DNA from: Achaetomiella virescens
Lineage: Eukaryota; Ascomycota; Sordariomycetes; Sordariales; Chaetomiaceae
DNA length: 64,000 nt
Assembly: GCA_031001845.1 (NCBI GenBank)
Contig: JARNGD010000021.1
Location: forward strand, 186,001 to 250,000
Direction of reading: 5' to 3'
Shown here piece by piece: positions 23,044 through 36,158 of the stretch; position 1 is the stretch's first letter, and each line of letters starts with the position of its first letter. A program made the position numbers and the translations under genes. The notes beneath the pieces are model-generated. The model made no database searches. It worked only from the letters and a program-made list of their open reading frames with translations, and was not told the origin of the DNA.

Positions 23044-23230
23044 GACCGCCGCAACGGGGCTCGATGGTACATGTTTTGGGCAATTGGGCTGCCGTTCTTG
23101 CGTTGGTTGTCACTACTTTCTGAAGAATTGCGCAGACAGTCGAAGGGGCGCTGCAGATTTACAAGACATATCATCTATCTGCCAGTGACCACCCCAGTAT
23201 TGGATTATTAAGGTAAAGCGAAAGCAAGTA

Positions 23231-23415
23231 ACGTACATTATCAGCGAGTCGGACATATCAGTGGGTCGGACACTGGTAAGGATATATAGATATTTGGCTA
23301 GAGCATTAACCGATAATTCCCGGCTTAATTCCGTTGTTAGTACTCTAGCCAAATATTATATAATCCTTACCAGTGTCCGACCCACTGATATGTCCGACTC
23401 GCTGATAATGTACGT
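23231..23415. mobile_element. 185-bp hairpin MITE of the Pogo-like TIR family
   Basis: Flanked by TA (23229-23230 and 23416-23417). The arms 23231-23283 and 23363-23415 are perfect inverted repeats over 53 bp, and similarity continues about 20 bp further, so nearly the whole element can fold back. It begins ACGTACAT and holds the tandem units TATCAGCGAGTCGGACA and TATCAGTGGGTCGGACA, matching the design of the Pogo element at 7.2 kb. No coding capacity; mobilised in trans if at all. Confidence 0.9.
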
Positions 23416-24948
23416 TATTGAAAGCCTCAAGGATAAACAAGGGCGGTCCTCATGGGACCGACTGACGTGTAGCAGCTTCACGAAGCGTGCTAGAAGAAAT
23501 TGAAAATTGATCAATGTGCTTGAGGAGTTTAACAGATTTGCGGATTGTAGGGGTACTGCTGTCAACGCATGATATTGAAAAATCCAGAATTTTTGTGCAA
23601 TTGCTGCCTAGTAGCCACGTTTCTTCTTGGCTAACTCGGCTAAATGGTTGAGAACTATTTGTTCGCCATCAAGACTCGATCAGCAATAATGAATCGAGCA
23701 ATCAAACTCTCTATGGCTGTGTCAGAGCGGTACCGCATCACGCAATTGGAGGTGCCGTACATCGTGTTGCAGTGAAGTCGATGCAACCTCCTTCCCTCCA
23801 GTCCCTTTTTCTTTTTCAATGTTGTCTCTTTCTTTTCTTTTTTTCCCCCCCACCTGCGCAATCTCCCAAAATCAATCTAGCTATTGATTGGGTAACACAG
23901 ACCCACCTAAATGTACGATGTGTGTTGTTTGATTCGATGGCCAAAAATAACATTTAGGCGTTTGTAATCGCCAATTCTTGGCGACAATGCTTGTTTAAGG
24001 GAGGATGATATGTCAGGAGTCGACGACCGCTAGGGCGCATGTGGGAAATCATGAAAGGAAGTGTAAGCATCCTTACTTCGAAAAGAGATAAGCTTCGAAG
24101 CAGGTGCTCGAGGGAGGGTCCAATTCTTCGCAACTTCATAAGATCGGCGCGGGTGCTCTCTGTATACCCCGCCGTCAAGAATCAGATCGAGAAAACGTGG
24201 AGAGTCAAACAGAAACCACAACCCACCACTCCATGGGAACTTCGGTAGCAGGCATTGCTCAAGTGTGAACAGCCCTCTGGCTCCATTTCTCATGAACTCC
24301 GGGGTCCACCACGCTTAGCTTACCAAAGAAAAGGGTTGGCGATCTTGGCCGCCAAGGCCGGGCAGTCAGATTTTGGGCTCAGACTCTGTTGGGGGTGTGG
24401 GCCAGACCACTGGCCCTGCCCCACTTCCAGACAGCCCTCTCTTGCCTGCCTGCCCACGGCTACTCTCCACTATAGCAATACATCACCAAGTCTGCCCAGC
24501 GCTGTAGCCCACACAGACTCTCACTGGACAGTCCACAGGCAAGTCACAAAAACCCACAACTTCCGCTCCGGGAGATGATCCCTGGTTGCCACACACACAC
24601 CCTGCTTGTCGACAAAGCCAGACGACCGAAGCGCACAGCCAACCATCACGTGCGCTAACGCGCCAGATCCAGGCCATTTCTTGCTGCCTGTCAGCATCAT
24701 GGAGCGATCAGCGGGTCAGGCGTGCAGGGATGCTGGATCCTCGTTTCGAGGTCGCTCAACGCCCGTCAGAGGTTCAATAACTTGAACAATGTGCCGCATT
24801 CGTTCCTTCATGTGCCGGTTTCCTGATCATCGTCAACGTTTCCCCTCATTCTCACTCCTCGAGCCACACGTCTATCTCGGCTTGTGTCTCTGTCGCCTGC
24901 TGGCCAGGCATCGAACAACTACCCCCCTGAGGGCCGAGATCGAGAACT
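23416..24948. other. intergenic and promoter region of the MscS gene
   Basis: No gene was recognised. The short frames carry no motifs. Confidence 0.5.
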
Positions 24949-27425
24949 ATGAAAATGGACCCGGGAGCGAGAACCGGCGATGTCTTTGCCGTCCCATTGC
25001 TGGGCGAAGGCAAGACCAATACGTCGGCCACGGTGTCGGTGGCCCAAGAACCGGAACCTCGGCAGACCAACTATCGAACCGCCGACGGCACATACCGCTC
25101 GTACCTCCTGAAGCGCCTCTACGGTCCTCTCAAGTTCGTCCTCATCTTCGGCATCGTCGGCGCGCTTCTAGCCATCCCCGTCATACTCATCAACGATGAC
25201 GAGATCGTGGAAAAGGCCTTGATCGGCGACATCGACGCCTTCTTCGCGCAGCAGACCCGCCAGGTCGTCTACTACATCTTCGGTTGGTTATTCTTCACAT
25301 GGCTGGGCCTCGCCATCTGCTTCCTGCTCGGGACAATCATTCCACACTTCTTCAGATTCATCGCTCGGTGTGTCTCCCAGCTCCTGACCTAGCATCTCTT
25401 CCTGTTACTGATGTCCCCCCAGTTACGTGAACCCCGCACATCAGCGGTACTGGAGAATCCTCCGCACCATGAGAACGCCGTTCTGCATTGCTGGTACCGT
25501 GAGCATCTCGTACATTTGCTTTGCAGCCGTATGTTCCAACACTGTTTCCCCTACTTTTCATCCTTGTTAATGATGGCTTCTCCCAGCTGATCTACTACAA
25601 CCGCGAGAACCTCGCCATCTCGTACGACCATGACCCCGAAAAGCTCGTCTGGATCGACATCATCCAGGACTTCCTCCAGCAGGGAACCCTCTGGGTGTGG
25701 TTCTACTTCGTCGAGAAGATCGTCATCCTCTACATCACCATCCACTACCACAATCGCTCGGATCTCGGCCGCATCACCCGCTCCAAGGACATGCAGAACG
25801 CCCTGATGGCGCTCTATGAGGCGTCCACATACCTCTATCCTGTCGGGGCCCCCGAGTTCGTGGAGGAGGATATGATGATTAGCAACGCGACCGGCTCTGA
25901 ACATGGCGAGTACCGGATTCGCGCCACCCGATACTTGAGCCGGCTGGGCATCGACACCTACGGGCTCACGACCTTCTTTGGCAACTTCATGCAGAGTGAC
26001 CCCGACTCGCACTGGCTCCGCCCTGCCTCCAGCTACGCCGTCGTTGAACGCGCCATTGCCAACACCAAGTCTGCCGCCGCCCTCGCCAGGCGCATCTGGA
26101 TGTCGCTCGTCCCCCTGGGCAAAGAGACCTTGACCGCCCAAGACATCGCCGAGGTCCTCGGTCCCTTCCGCAAGGAGGAAGCTACCGAATACTTCAAGAC
26201 CCTCGACGAGGGCGAGATCGGCGACATCCGGCTCGAAGAAATGGAGTGGACCGTCGCCGAAGCGGGCCGCATCCGCCACAACATCTACAAAGGGATGCAC
26301 CAGGCCGACCACTGCATCAACACCTTCGACTGGGTGATGCTGGCCTGCCTCGCCGCGGTCATGATCTACTTCATTCTCGTCTTCTGGGTGCCCGCCCTCA
26401 AAGACATCCAAGAAACGATCAAAATCCTCGGCTTCGGCCTGGCTTTCGCTGTCGGCCGCACTCTGCACCACTTCCTCGCGGGCTGCATCTTCATCCTCTT
26501 CGACCACCCCTATGACATCGGCGACCGGATCGAACTGTGGAGCGGCCAGTCCAACCAATCCATCTCGCTCATCGTCGTCCGCACCTCCCTGCTCTACACC
26601 GTCTTCAAGCGCGTCGACAATTGGATGGAGCTCCAGGCCGGCAACGAATGGCTGCAGCAATGCCGCATCGAAAACGTCACGCGCTCCGGCTCCAACCGCC
26701 AGGCTGTCACCCTCATGATCGACATTAACACCTCGTTCAAGGACCTGCAGTTCCTGCGCTCTGAACTGGAATCCTTCCTCAAACTCCCCGAAAACAAACG
26801 CGACTACATGCCCAATCTGGGGATGGGCATCGTCGGCGTCGGCGAGCTGAACAAACTCGAGCTGCGCTGCATCTTCACCCACCGCTCCAATTGGTCCAAC
26901 GAGCCGCTGCGCGCCGCGAGGTCCATGAAGTTCATGTGCGCTCTGGTCGCCACCATCCGCAAGATCCCGCTCAACCGCCCCGACGGCGCCACGCTCGGCA
27001 AGCCCTTCAACCCTGCCCACTACGTCATGCTCAGCCCAGAAGATGCTGCGCGGAATGCCGAGGAGGTCAAGAAGGAGAACGCCGCCAAGCGATGGGATGC
27101 GCCGGATAAACAGCCTGGTTACGAACCCGTGATTGACATGAGTGCCGTGAGGAGGGGAAGTGCCGGAAGTGGGGTGAGTGATGAGGAGCTGGTTAGGAGG
27201 GCGATGGAGGAGAGCGAGAAGAAGAGAAGGGAGGAGGAGGAGAAGGAGGCGGAGGAGCTGGCTGCGAGGCAGAGCTTGTCGAAGGTTCCCGCGGCGCCGA
27301 GGAAGGGGCCGCCACCCAGGGGGACGGAGGTGCCTGGGGGCGGGTCGACGACGGGGTTTCAGGCGCTGGGGATAGGAGTTGGTGGGAATGCAGGCGGGTT
27401 GAGGAGTTTACCGCATTTTAGGTGA
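24949..27425 (+). CDS. MscS-family mechanosensitive ion channel (fungal EF-hand type)
   Basis: Membrane channel opened by tension. Fungal relatives (Msy1/Msy2 type) sit in the ER and protect cells in hypo-osmotic shock. Joining 24949-25367, 25423-25528 and 25587-27425 gives 787 residues with no frameshift. Helices: LKFVLIFGIVGALLAIPVIL, then YYIFGWLFFTWLGLAICFLL, FCIAGTVSISYICFAALIYY, and VEKIVILYITIHYH. A degenerate EF-hand region (DIAEVLGPFRKEEATEYF, LDEGEIGDI) follows around residue 405. The pore region is WVMLACLAAVMIYFILVFW and KILGFGLAFAVGRTLHHFLA, and the MscS beta domain starts at FDHPYDIGDRIE. The C-tail is a charged Glu/Lys/Arg segment and then a Gly-rich end. Introns (25368-25422, 25529-25586) join in phase. 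The start is the first ATG before a continuous frame. Family call firm. Confidence 0.93.
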
Positions 27426-29243
27426 CCGAAAGGGAGTGAGCAGGGCTGTTTCTGGGGAAAGGAAAGGTTACTGGTAACTGGATATGGTGGTGGTACTGTT
27501 TCACTTGTCTCGAGGGACAAGCAGATATCTGGAGTCAGGGGTTTGGGTTTCCATGTCAGCTGAGCAGCACATTACTCTTAGCCAGTGTTCTGCTTTGTGG
27601 GTTTTGAGAGAGTTCTTCTCCTACTGAAGTCGGCCAGACAACCCCGCTGCCAATCTGTGCCTGATGCTGCCACAAATAAAAGAAGACTGATGACGGTCAA
27701 TAAATATCTTACAATGCACTAAGATTCGGACTCCGGATATGTTCGTGCTCCCTGGCGCGAAACTGGAGGATCAGAAGTACACGGCCACCCCGTTAGAACA
27801 TCTAGAGGTACTCATATTTGTCCGCATACCTAGCTTCGACAGTTTCGTTTGGTGTTTCCTTGTTTCTGTCCAGTGACGGCCTCGTCGCCAACAGATATGG
27901 TGAAGTCTCTCCCCCAACTGGGCAGCATATCTGCCAAATATGGGCGACCACTTCGACCCAGGGTCGACCCTTGGGTCCTTCATTTGACCTGCCTCGCACA
28001 GGGACGAGCCGGCCCGCAATACACAGGCTCAGATCATTTTTTCTATAACGCAATCACTCTGCTAACGGGTTGGAGGTGATCGTCTTTCACTGAGCGTGTC
28101 AGTCTGGTTTCTACAGGGCAATAGAAAAGCCATCCTCGTAGGAGGAATCGGCCCGAGATTCGAAGTACTTCCGCGGGCAATGCACTTTTCTCTTTCATAT
28201 TCTCCAAGTTGCTTCTCTCACTACTCCTCTGCCCTCTTGTCAGCTTCCATTTCTCTTGCTGTCTTCCTCCCCATGTTTCGCCCTCTATTCTCGCCCGGAA
28301 GTGACAGGGGAAGCATGCATCAATTGGCCATGAACGGCTATCATTGGGGTCATATGCATCCCTCGACAACTGGGGGTCGGACCCTATGCGCCTGTCCAAT
28401 ATCTTAATCGCATCCAAACACTGACGTAATTGAGTCCTGCATTTGATATTGTCCAAAGACAGCCTGCGTAACCATCAGGAATTCGGTGGAGGGCTAAGTG
28501 CCCTCATCAAAGGGACAACAATTCTGCTAGTAACCGTGACAGCTACCATAACAACAACCGCACTCACCACAGCAACACGAGGCTACAGCAGTCCAATACC
28601 ACCTCCACCTCCATTGCAGTTTCCACATCCACAGCTATACAGGCCGTGACTTCAACACTTTACCACAACAACTCATGTCACTGTGACGGTAATATCCACT
28701 CTTCTAGTCACAAGGCTCTGACAAAGGCACTTCAGTCCTGCAGCCATCTCGACGACAACCGTGGACCCGGTTCAAATCATCTATCGAACGAGGGCAGGAA
28801 CGGCTCCTGGATTGGCCCACAAGTACTGTTTCAGTGTGTTGGGGCTTGATCCGGGGGCTCTTCCGAGGTTGACAGAGGGGACAGGCGGCGGTGTCTAGGG
28901 GTCGATCGCAAATGCCAGCATAAGGGGAAGAGCTGAATGAGCCCTACTGCGCCGGGAACGCGCATCACCAATTACTTCTTGGATGTCTATGTCAGTAATG
29001 ACACGTTAGATGCCGATCGAAATCAGGCGGGTGATTAGCGGTAGCAAGGTAGGGGGAGGATTTTGGGAGTTGGGAAGCGACCAGGGAGATGATGTTGAGA
29101 CCGACGGAGCAATGGACTTGTCGGTTAGTCAAGCATATGAGACAACCGAAGACGGATATCAAGGCTCTATTATCTGTATTCGAGGGCCAACTTTTGCTAC
29201 TACTACTACGACAAACCATATTATTGAACACACACCCACCCCC
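27426..29243. other. intergenic region between convergent genes
   Basis: No gene is supported. Around 28500-28700 a plus-strand stretch reads Thr/Val-rich (VTVTATITTTALTTATRG) and then proline-rich, like the low-complexity part of a fungal surface protein, but it has no ends or motifs. Confidence 0.45.
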
Positions 29244-31955
29244 CTACAACTTCCTAAAAACTGTACGAAAAATCTCCCTGCTCTTCACCAAGTTCATGAC
29301 CCTCAATCTCTCATTCACCAAATGCGCGGCATCACTCGCCTGGCCGCACGGTAGATGGGCCGCGGGCGCACTAAACTCCTTCTCCAGGAACCTAATCGGC
29401 GGGATCGATCCTCCCTCACGAATGTACAACGGCTTTCTGCACCTCGGCGCGTTCTCGTCATTTGTCGCATTCGGCGGCAGGGACACCACCACGCCCTCCT
29501 TCTTCTCTTCACAGCTGCTGTCGCCATCAGCAGGGTCCGCAATCGGCCCCCAAGCGCGCATGACGGCTTCTTCCAGCGTACGAAAGATGTAGTTCCCCGG
29601 CACCCCTAGCCACGGCTCGGCCTTATTATCGATCCTCACCGTTAGAGTATTCTCGCTCTCGAACTTCTCATACTCCTCCCGCAGGTAGCGCTTCAGCGAG
29701 TCGATCACCTGCTCGACCTCCTGCCCCGGCACCAGGCGCACGCTGACGTTGGCCGTGGCGTGGCTGCTGATCAGGCTCCCATCCGGTCCCGAGACGTTGT
29801 AACGGTGAATGGTGAGATTGGGTTCGCGCCAGCGGGCCATAAGGCTGCGCTTGAGGGCGTCGATGGGCCCGTTGGAGGGGTTGCGCTTGATCAGGATGCG
29901 GGCGATGTCGTCGTAGCGCTGGTCTTCTTCGTCGGTTAGGGGTAGAATGCCGTCATAGAAACCGGGGATGTTGACATGGTTTTTGTTGGATTTGAGCTTG
30001 CTGAGGAGGAGGGTCAGGTCGGTCAGGGGCTCCGAGAGCATGTTGCTGCCGTCGACGCCGGAGTGCAGGTCGGGCAGTTTTGAATCGATACAGATTGTTG
30101 CGTGGAGAACGCCGCGGAGGCCGTATGTCAGGCAGGGTACTTCGTCGTCAAGCCAGTAGGAGTTGGCGAGCAGGACGTAGTCGATGTGCCCAATAAGAGA
30201 CTTGTGCTGCCGAATGGTGTCCTGGAACCCACGCGAGCCAGACTCCTCCTCACCTTCGATCACGAAGAAGATGTCTGAGTCGAGAACCTTGGCTTGGAGG
30301 AGGTCAGAGACGGCGTAGAGTGCAGCGATGATAGGGCCTTTGTTGTCGCTCACGCCGCGGCCGTAGAGGTAACCGTCGCGGCCTTCGAGTTTGAAGGGTC
30401 GGTTTGCCAGTTGTCACCTTTCATATCGGCAGGCACAACGTCGTAATGGCCGTAGAAGAGGATCCGTTTGCGTTTTTCGGGGGGTTCAAGCTTGCCGCTG
30501 AACTTGGCATATACGATGGGGTTGTGCAGCCCCCCGGTGCTCAGCATCTCCACCTGCGCGCCCAGCCGCTTGAAGAGGGAACCCAGGTATGTGGCGCCCT
30601 TGCGACAGTCTTCAGTGAACTCGGGTCGTGACGAGACGGTCTTGAACGAGACAAACTCGCGGAGAGAAGTAATCATCATGTTCTCAGAACCGCCGACCTC
30701 CTGTTCGGCTTGTGTCGGCATGCCGTTTACTCGCCAGACGCGGATGGTGTTATCATTCGCGCCGGTGATGTACAGCTGGTCGTTTTGATGTACCGCCACT
30801 GCCGAGGACAGGATCTTGGCATCATGTGCTTTCCAGCGGCTAAGGCACTGGTACTTCTGGCTGACGTTCTGCGGCAGGCCGTTCTTATCCCTCCCGTAGT
30901 GGACGGTGCTGTGCTTCTGCTCCGTTGTTAGCTCATACCAGACGGATGCTGATGCATGACCGTACCGAAGCTGACCCGCCGGTCGCCCCGCTCCAGAGAA
31001 GGCCGAAACTCATCTTAAGAGTGTTGACATTCCCGTCATGCGCCTTGATGACCCTGAGCTTCTGCTTCGTGTCGAGGTCCCATAGCTCAATGATGCCCCG
31101 CAGCTTGCCGGCGTAGAGAAACGACCCGTCAACAGCCAGTGACATGACGGACTCGCTATTGTCCTCGCCCAGAACCATCATCTCCTCGATATCGCCCACC
31201 ACGTCGTCGTCGTGATCAGGCCCGTCGTCCGAAAGCCTCCACAGCTTGATCGTGCCGTCGCCTCCGCCAGATATCAGAACTTCCTCGTCTGGGTCGCCCA
31301 GCACAGTCGGCCCTTTCGCTATCAGCATGCTGAACACCCAACCGTAGTGCGCATATTGTCGGATTGCCCCTGAGTCAATCTCCAGCACCGCCTGCGCCTT
31401 CGGAATCAGCGCATAGTGTTCCTCCATTCGCCGCGGCGTTGACGTCCCCCCAACCGCCCTCGAGTCAAAGAACCGGTGCTGCCGCTTATCTGGATGGTTC
31501 GCCGAGTCGTGCGGCACCCTCCTCGCAGGATCCTTCAAGCTAACCCATTGTATATCCTGCGTCTGCGTGCCGAGGTACAGCGTCTGCCTCTGCGGGGAGT
31601 ACGCCACGCTGAACACATCGCCGACATCGTATGTGCTGTAGATTTCGTAGAGTCGCGAAAAAGTCTTGGGACACCAGACGCCGATGATGGGCTCGCAGGC
31701 GCTCGAGAAGAGGTACTTGTGGTCTTCGGAGAGGAGCAGGCAGAGGACACTGCGCTTGTGGGCTTGGATGGTCTGGACGAGCTGGTAGGTGCCGAGGGAC
31801 CAGACGGCGATCTCGCCCTTGCTGGTGCCGGCAAAGATGTATTTATCGGAGACGGCGAGGGCGAGCACGGAGCCGTCGTGGTGCAGCTCCTGCAGCTGGT
31901 CGGGAGCGGTGTCGGGGCAGCCGTCGTCAAGCTCTCGGGGTTGAAGGTTCGTCAT
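29244..31955 (-). CDS. dug2: DUG2-type WD40-M20 metallopeptidase of glutathione degradation
   Basis: Dug2 with Dug3 forms the glutamine-amidotransferase-like complex that removes the gamma-glutamyl residue of glutathione in the cytosol. Start at 31955. The N-terminal half has WD40 repeats (LALAVSDKYIFAGTSKGEIA, VLISGGGDGTIKLWRL, LYITGANDNTIRVWRV). The C-terminal half is an M20 peptidase: RKRILFYGHYDVVPAD (HxD), then GRGVSDNKGPIIAAL (Asp), FFVIEGEEESGSRGF (the Glu pair), LHATICIDSKLPDLHSGVDG, and SDAAHLVNE carrying the last His. The fusion is characteristic of DUG2. The frame shifts near 30395 (CCCTTC, one T short; correction restores QTDPFKLEGRDGYLYGRG) and near 30980, where an intron or indel separates the last WD40 blocks. 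Everything else is conserved, so the gene is probably functional. Confidence 0.88.
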
Positions 31956-33701
31956 CGCGCGTGTGGTTTCTGGAGCGCGACCAAGTACGTTAGCAGTGGA
32001 GAGTGATTAGGAAGACAAGTTTATGTTTGGGCGCGTCGAAGCCCGGGATGTGCACGCGGTTAGGTCATGACTCTGGAAGCTGCTGACGACATTTTGGGGG
32101 CAGCGTTACAATGCACCATTGCGGCGGATCAAGCCCCCGCGCTAAGTTAGTGCCTGGAGCCCGTCTTCCCCACGTTTCAGGCCTTTGGGGCACGCACCCA
32201 GAACCCCACTAAGGATTCTCGGGCCGTACCCGACGATGCCACTGGGCTCTCTCTGGCTTCCGCTTCGGGGCGACGAGGTGATGTTTGGGTGGTGATGGAC
32301 CCCTGATTCCCATCACACCGGGACGGGACGAGGCGCATGCCTGCTGCGTGGGGGCTGCGGGGAAGGTTTCGGTACGACGAGATCGAGATGAGCAGCCACG
32401 CTTTAAACAAAATCATGACACTCACGAGGGGTGGGGGCGTGGAGTGGCCTCCGGGCCATCGCCCTGGCCTTCAAGAGCTTGACACATCCGGTACACCGGC
32501 CGTCCTGATCATCCTGGCTTTCGTCATGACCGTGGTTCCATGGATCGAAGCACTCGCGGAGGACAGGCACGTCCACGGCCATGTCGGAGCCGGCTTGTCG
32601 TTGACCACCAAGACGCCAGACAAAGTTCTGAGGGACGGGGCGCGCAGGGCCGGGCAGGTCTTGTTTTTGAACTGCTCCTTCCCCAGATTCCCCGGAATCT
32701 CCTATCGCAGACGGTATCTCGCCGGAAGCGAGGAATGACGCGAGATCAGGGGGGCACTGCACCATTGCAACCAGGTCTCATATGCGAGAGCGGACGGGTC
32801 GGAAGAAGAAGGACGGAGGCATCTCACCGCCCTTCGGTGTCAAGAGACAGAAAAGGAAAATAGCACGGTGGAGGTGATCGGCGGAGAAGTCTTTCGAGTT
32901 CTGTGACACGAGGCCGCCCATGGTTGAACTACCGGGTATCTATTGGCAGTGGGTTCCGGGTCAGCGACGGACGGAGCGCCACGAAGCAGACAAGTCAAAG
33001 CCCCGGCACCGTGCGGGCTGGTCATAACATGGCGAGCATCCGGGCGAACTGGGTCGGCGATAGGAGCATGCAGCTACCGGCGCTAACTCCCAGGAACGCG
33101 GCGCTCTCTCGTGGCTCACTGCATGCTATCCTTGCTCAGCCGCGCATCGGAGTCTGGAGACAAACGAGCTGCAATGAAGCGCGATGAGTCGTACCACTGG
33201 CATTGGCTGGCAACCAAGCACCCCAGATCTGGTGGGGTCGCCTCAAGGAGGAACAGGGCTTGTTGAAGGACAGCAGCCAGCAGGTTGTGGAAAGATCCCC
33301 AGCTTTTGATGGATCAAGGATCCACAACTTCCCTCTTAAACGTGATATGGTTATCGGATTAACCAAGTCATTTGCCTCCGATGATCGGGCCTGTAGCGGG
33401 TGGGCTCAGCCTGGTGGGTCAAGCCCGGTCCGGGGCAAATGGTTCGTGCACCGCACCCCTGTCGGCGCAACAATTTTCTTTGGCGTTGTCTGAGATCATC
33501 GAGACGATTCTGTAGACACCGAGATAACGACCGCCTCCGCCCACCCCCATCAACGCCCATCGCGAGCGCGCCCGGTCCATCGGTTTCCGGCCTCTAATAG
33601 ACGACTCTCCATCTCCATTCTTTCCTCCTTCGTCAGTCTTATTCGACGCGCTGGGCGTTGCTCGGATCTCCCTCTCGACCATCCCATAAGCACACCTCAA
33701 G
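31956..33701. other. divergent promoter region of DUG2 and TIM17
   Basis: About 1.7 kb with no recognised gene. The two flanking housekeeping genes are transcribed away from each other. Confidence 0.55.
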
Positions 33702-34336
33702 ATGGATCACACACGCGACCCTTGCCCCTGGGTCATTCTCAATGACTTCGGTGGTGCCTTCTGCATGGGTGTATGTACCCAGTCCTTCCCCTTTTGCATC
33801 CGCTCCGCCATGGCGTTATCGTCAAGCGCCTGTCATCCAACGCTGAGGCGCGCCGGCACCGCGACATCCGGCTAACATCCCCCCAGGCTGTCGGCGGCAC
33901 GATCTGGCACGGTGTCAAAGGTTTCAGGAACAGCCCGTACGGCGAGCGGCGGCTAGGCGCCATCACAGCGATCAAGATGCGCGCCCCGGTACTGGGCGGC
34001 AACTTTGGCGTCTGGGGCGGCATGTTCAGCACATTCGACTGCGCCGTCAAGGGCATCCGGAAGAAGGAAGACGCGTACAATGCTATCATTGCTGGTTTCT
34101 TCACAGGCGGCGCACTCGCCATTCGCGGCGGCTACAAGGCGGCGAGGAACGGTGCCATTAGCTGTGCCATCCTGCTCGCTGTCATTGAGGGCGTCGGTAT
34201 CGGGTTCCAGAAGATGTTCGCGGGGGCGACGAAGTTAGAGGTGAGCAGCAGAATAGCAAGGTAATCTTTGGACGATCCTGGCTGACATTCGCAGGCCCCG
34301 CAACCACCGCCCTCGAACGAAAAGATGCTCGCATAG
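33702..34336 (+). CDS. tim17: Tim17, core subunit of the TIM23 mitochondrial import translocase
   Basis: Inner-membrane protein that with Tim23 carries presequence-bearing proteins across or into the mitochondrial inner membrane. Exons 33702-33770, 33887-34240 and 34295-34336 give 154 residues, the usual Tim17 length. Start MDHTRDPCPWVILNDFGGAF holds the typical acidic N-terminus. Then AVGGTIWHGVKGF, the first Gly-rich helix; LGGNFGVWGGMFSTFDC with the conserved Cys; GIRKKEDAYNAIIAGF; and TGGALAIRGGYKAARNGAI. The last exon reads APQPPPSNEKMLA. Both introns have clean GT/AG ends and preserve phase, and there are no frameshifts. Call firm. Confidence 0.96.
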
Positions 34337-34622
34337 AAAGCGACGCCGAATACGGATGCCTCGAGACGCTTCCTCGACACACCCAACTCTTCTTGCCGGG
34401 GCCACAGGACCCGGCCGTGTATTTCTGTACGCATTCATGACGGTCAGCATATCGGTGGTGGCGTTCCCTGTAACATAGAATTGGTTGGTTACGCTTTGCC
34501 GCGGGGCCGAGTGGAAGCCCACACCGGCAGAGACATCTGCACAAATAATACCATATTGAACTCATGGTCATCTACACGGATCTAGGGCTGGCTGTCTATC
34601 TAACGGAAACTTATCCCGACTA
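34337..34622. other. spacer between convergent TIM17 and asparaginase genes
   Basis: About 290 bp between the 3' ends of the two genes. It holds their terminators, but no structure was identified. Confidence 0.5.
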
Positions 34623-36031
34623 TCACAGTTTCTCGCCGCACCATACCCCCGGATTCTCTGGTCTTCCCTCACCAACATACGAATCAGGAATCTCCCGATC
34701 CTCCCGGAATACTCGGGCGAACGCGATGCCTTTCTCATCAACCCACGCTCGAAACATGCCTCCGCAATTATAGTCTTGGAGGAGTTCAGACCGTGTTTCG
34801 AGCACGTTACCATCAGCATCCCTGACCACAACGCACTCGATCCCAATCATGCCGCCTTCACCCTCACCAGTCCTGCCCCAGCGATCCCCAGCACTCCTCT
34901 GGAGCTCCCCACCCGGGCCGGTGACCTTCGACAATGCCACGGCAGACGATTCGCCAGCAAAGTGCGCAATGGAGCCAACCGTCCTGGCAGCCGCAGTCCG
35001 CAGAAACGAATCCCCATTCCCCGTCCCAGAAACAGCAATCGACCGCGTTGTCACCAACTCCCCCTGCCCTCCAACCGGGCTATACATCCACGGAGTGGGC
35101 AAGCAATCCGCCACCCACTCTTTCAACATCCCCGCCAACACCACCGCTGGGCCCTCTTTCTCCCTCGAGCCCATATTCTCCTCAACCCATTCCTCCGCCC
35201 AAAACCCCGCCCCCACAGTTGGCGTATCACCGATCCGTCCCGTCACCTTGTTCGTCAACCCGCCCGTACTCGTCGCGGCGCACAGCACCCCGTCCTCATC
35301 AACCGCCACAGCGCCCACCGTGCCCTGCGGTAAAAACTCCTCTTTACTCCACCCCACCACGCCCTTCCCTTCCCGCTCCCTCTCCAAACCGCGAACGTGC
35401 TCCTCCCATCTTCGCTTCGTCCAGAAATAAGATGGCTCAACCATTACGAGACCGTAGCGCTCAGCCAACTGCTCTGCCGCGGCGCCGTGTAAGTGGGTGT
35501 GGCCCTGCGCGGAGGGGACATCTAGCAATGGTGCTGCAGCAGGTGCTGCTGTTGTTGTTGCTTCGGTTGCAGATCTGCATTCCCGCGCTCGAGGAGCTCC
35601 CTCGCCAGGAGAATCGGGTTGCGCACTCGCCGCAGGCCCGACACGCCCACCCCGCGCTTGGTGCGGCCCCGCGACACCATGACGGACGCTTCCAGCTCGT
35701 TGATCCCGTCCCGCGTGAAGACGGCGCCGTGGCCTGCATTGAATAGGGGTGAGTCTTCGAGGAGGGTGACTGCGAAGGTGGAGACGGCGAGGGAGGAGGG
35801 GAAAGAGGTGCCGCGGTGAGACGGGACGGGCGTGAGCATGTAGCTGTGGGATTTTGAGATCTAGATATATGATTAGTAGAGATGGGGAGTGCGAAGGGAG
35901 AGGCCGTACGATGGTCAGGAGCGCAGTGCGAAACTCGCGGTAGCGGTCTGGGGTGAGGGTTGCGGGTGTGATGTTGCCCGCGCCCCCATGGATTATGAGG
36001 CGGGGCTGAACCTTGGTTTTTTCCTGGGCAT
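34623..36031 (-). CDS. threonine-type L-asparaginase / isoaspartyl peptidase (Ntn hydrolase)
   Basis: Self-cleaving amidohydrolase that hydrolyses asparagine or beta-aspartyl peptides. Motifs: PRLIIHGGAGNI, after an intron near 35870-35914 SYMLTPVPSHRGTSFP, FNAGHGAVFTRDG, ELEASVM and RNPILLARELLE. After a CAG/CAA-rich stretch near 35520-35570, where the frame changes, come DVPSAQGHTHLHGAAAEQLA, the catalytic FLPQGTVGAVAVDEDG with the nucleophile Thr after Gly, AATSTGGLTNK and SGTGNGDSF. The stop is at 34623. The most natural start is ATG 36031 (MPRKK...), which enters the frame only if the A run at about 36017-36022 is one base longer. Without that, the frame opens upstream at 36158 with an atypical N-terminus. 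This is one of several run-length breaks in the window. Confidence 0.85.
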
Positions 36032-36158
36032 GGGGAGTTGGGCTTTGTATTCCATTTTGGAGACTGTCATTCAAGCTGTTGATGACGATGAGCTGGAAGG
36101 TTGAGCTGGCATTGACGATGAGGAGGTTGGCAACAGCGGAGGTGGGCTTGATCGGCAT

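Noticed and set aside
23113..23565. Several short frames reading PTDMSDSLIMYV
   Set aside because: They are translations of the MITE inverted repeats and not genes.
25551..27020. 489-residue open frame on the minus strand
   Set aside because: It is antisense to the continuous MscS frame, is rich in Asp/Glu/Val/Gly as expected for a shadow of GC-rich codons, and has no motifs.
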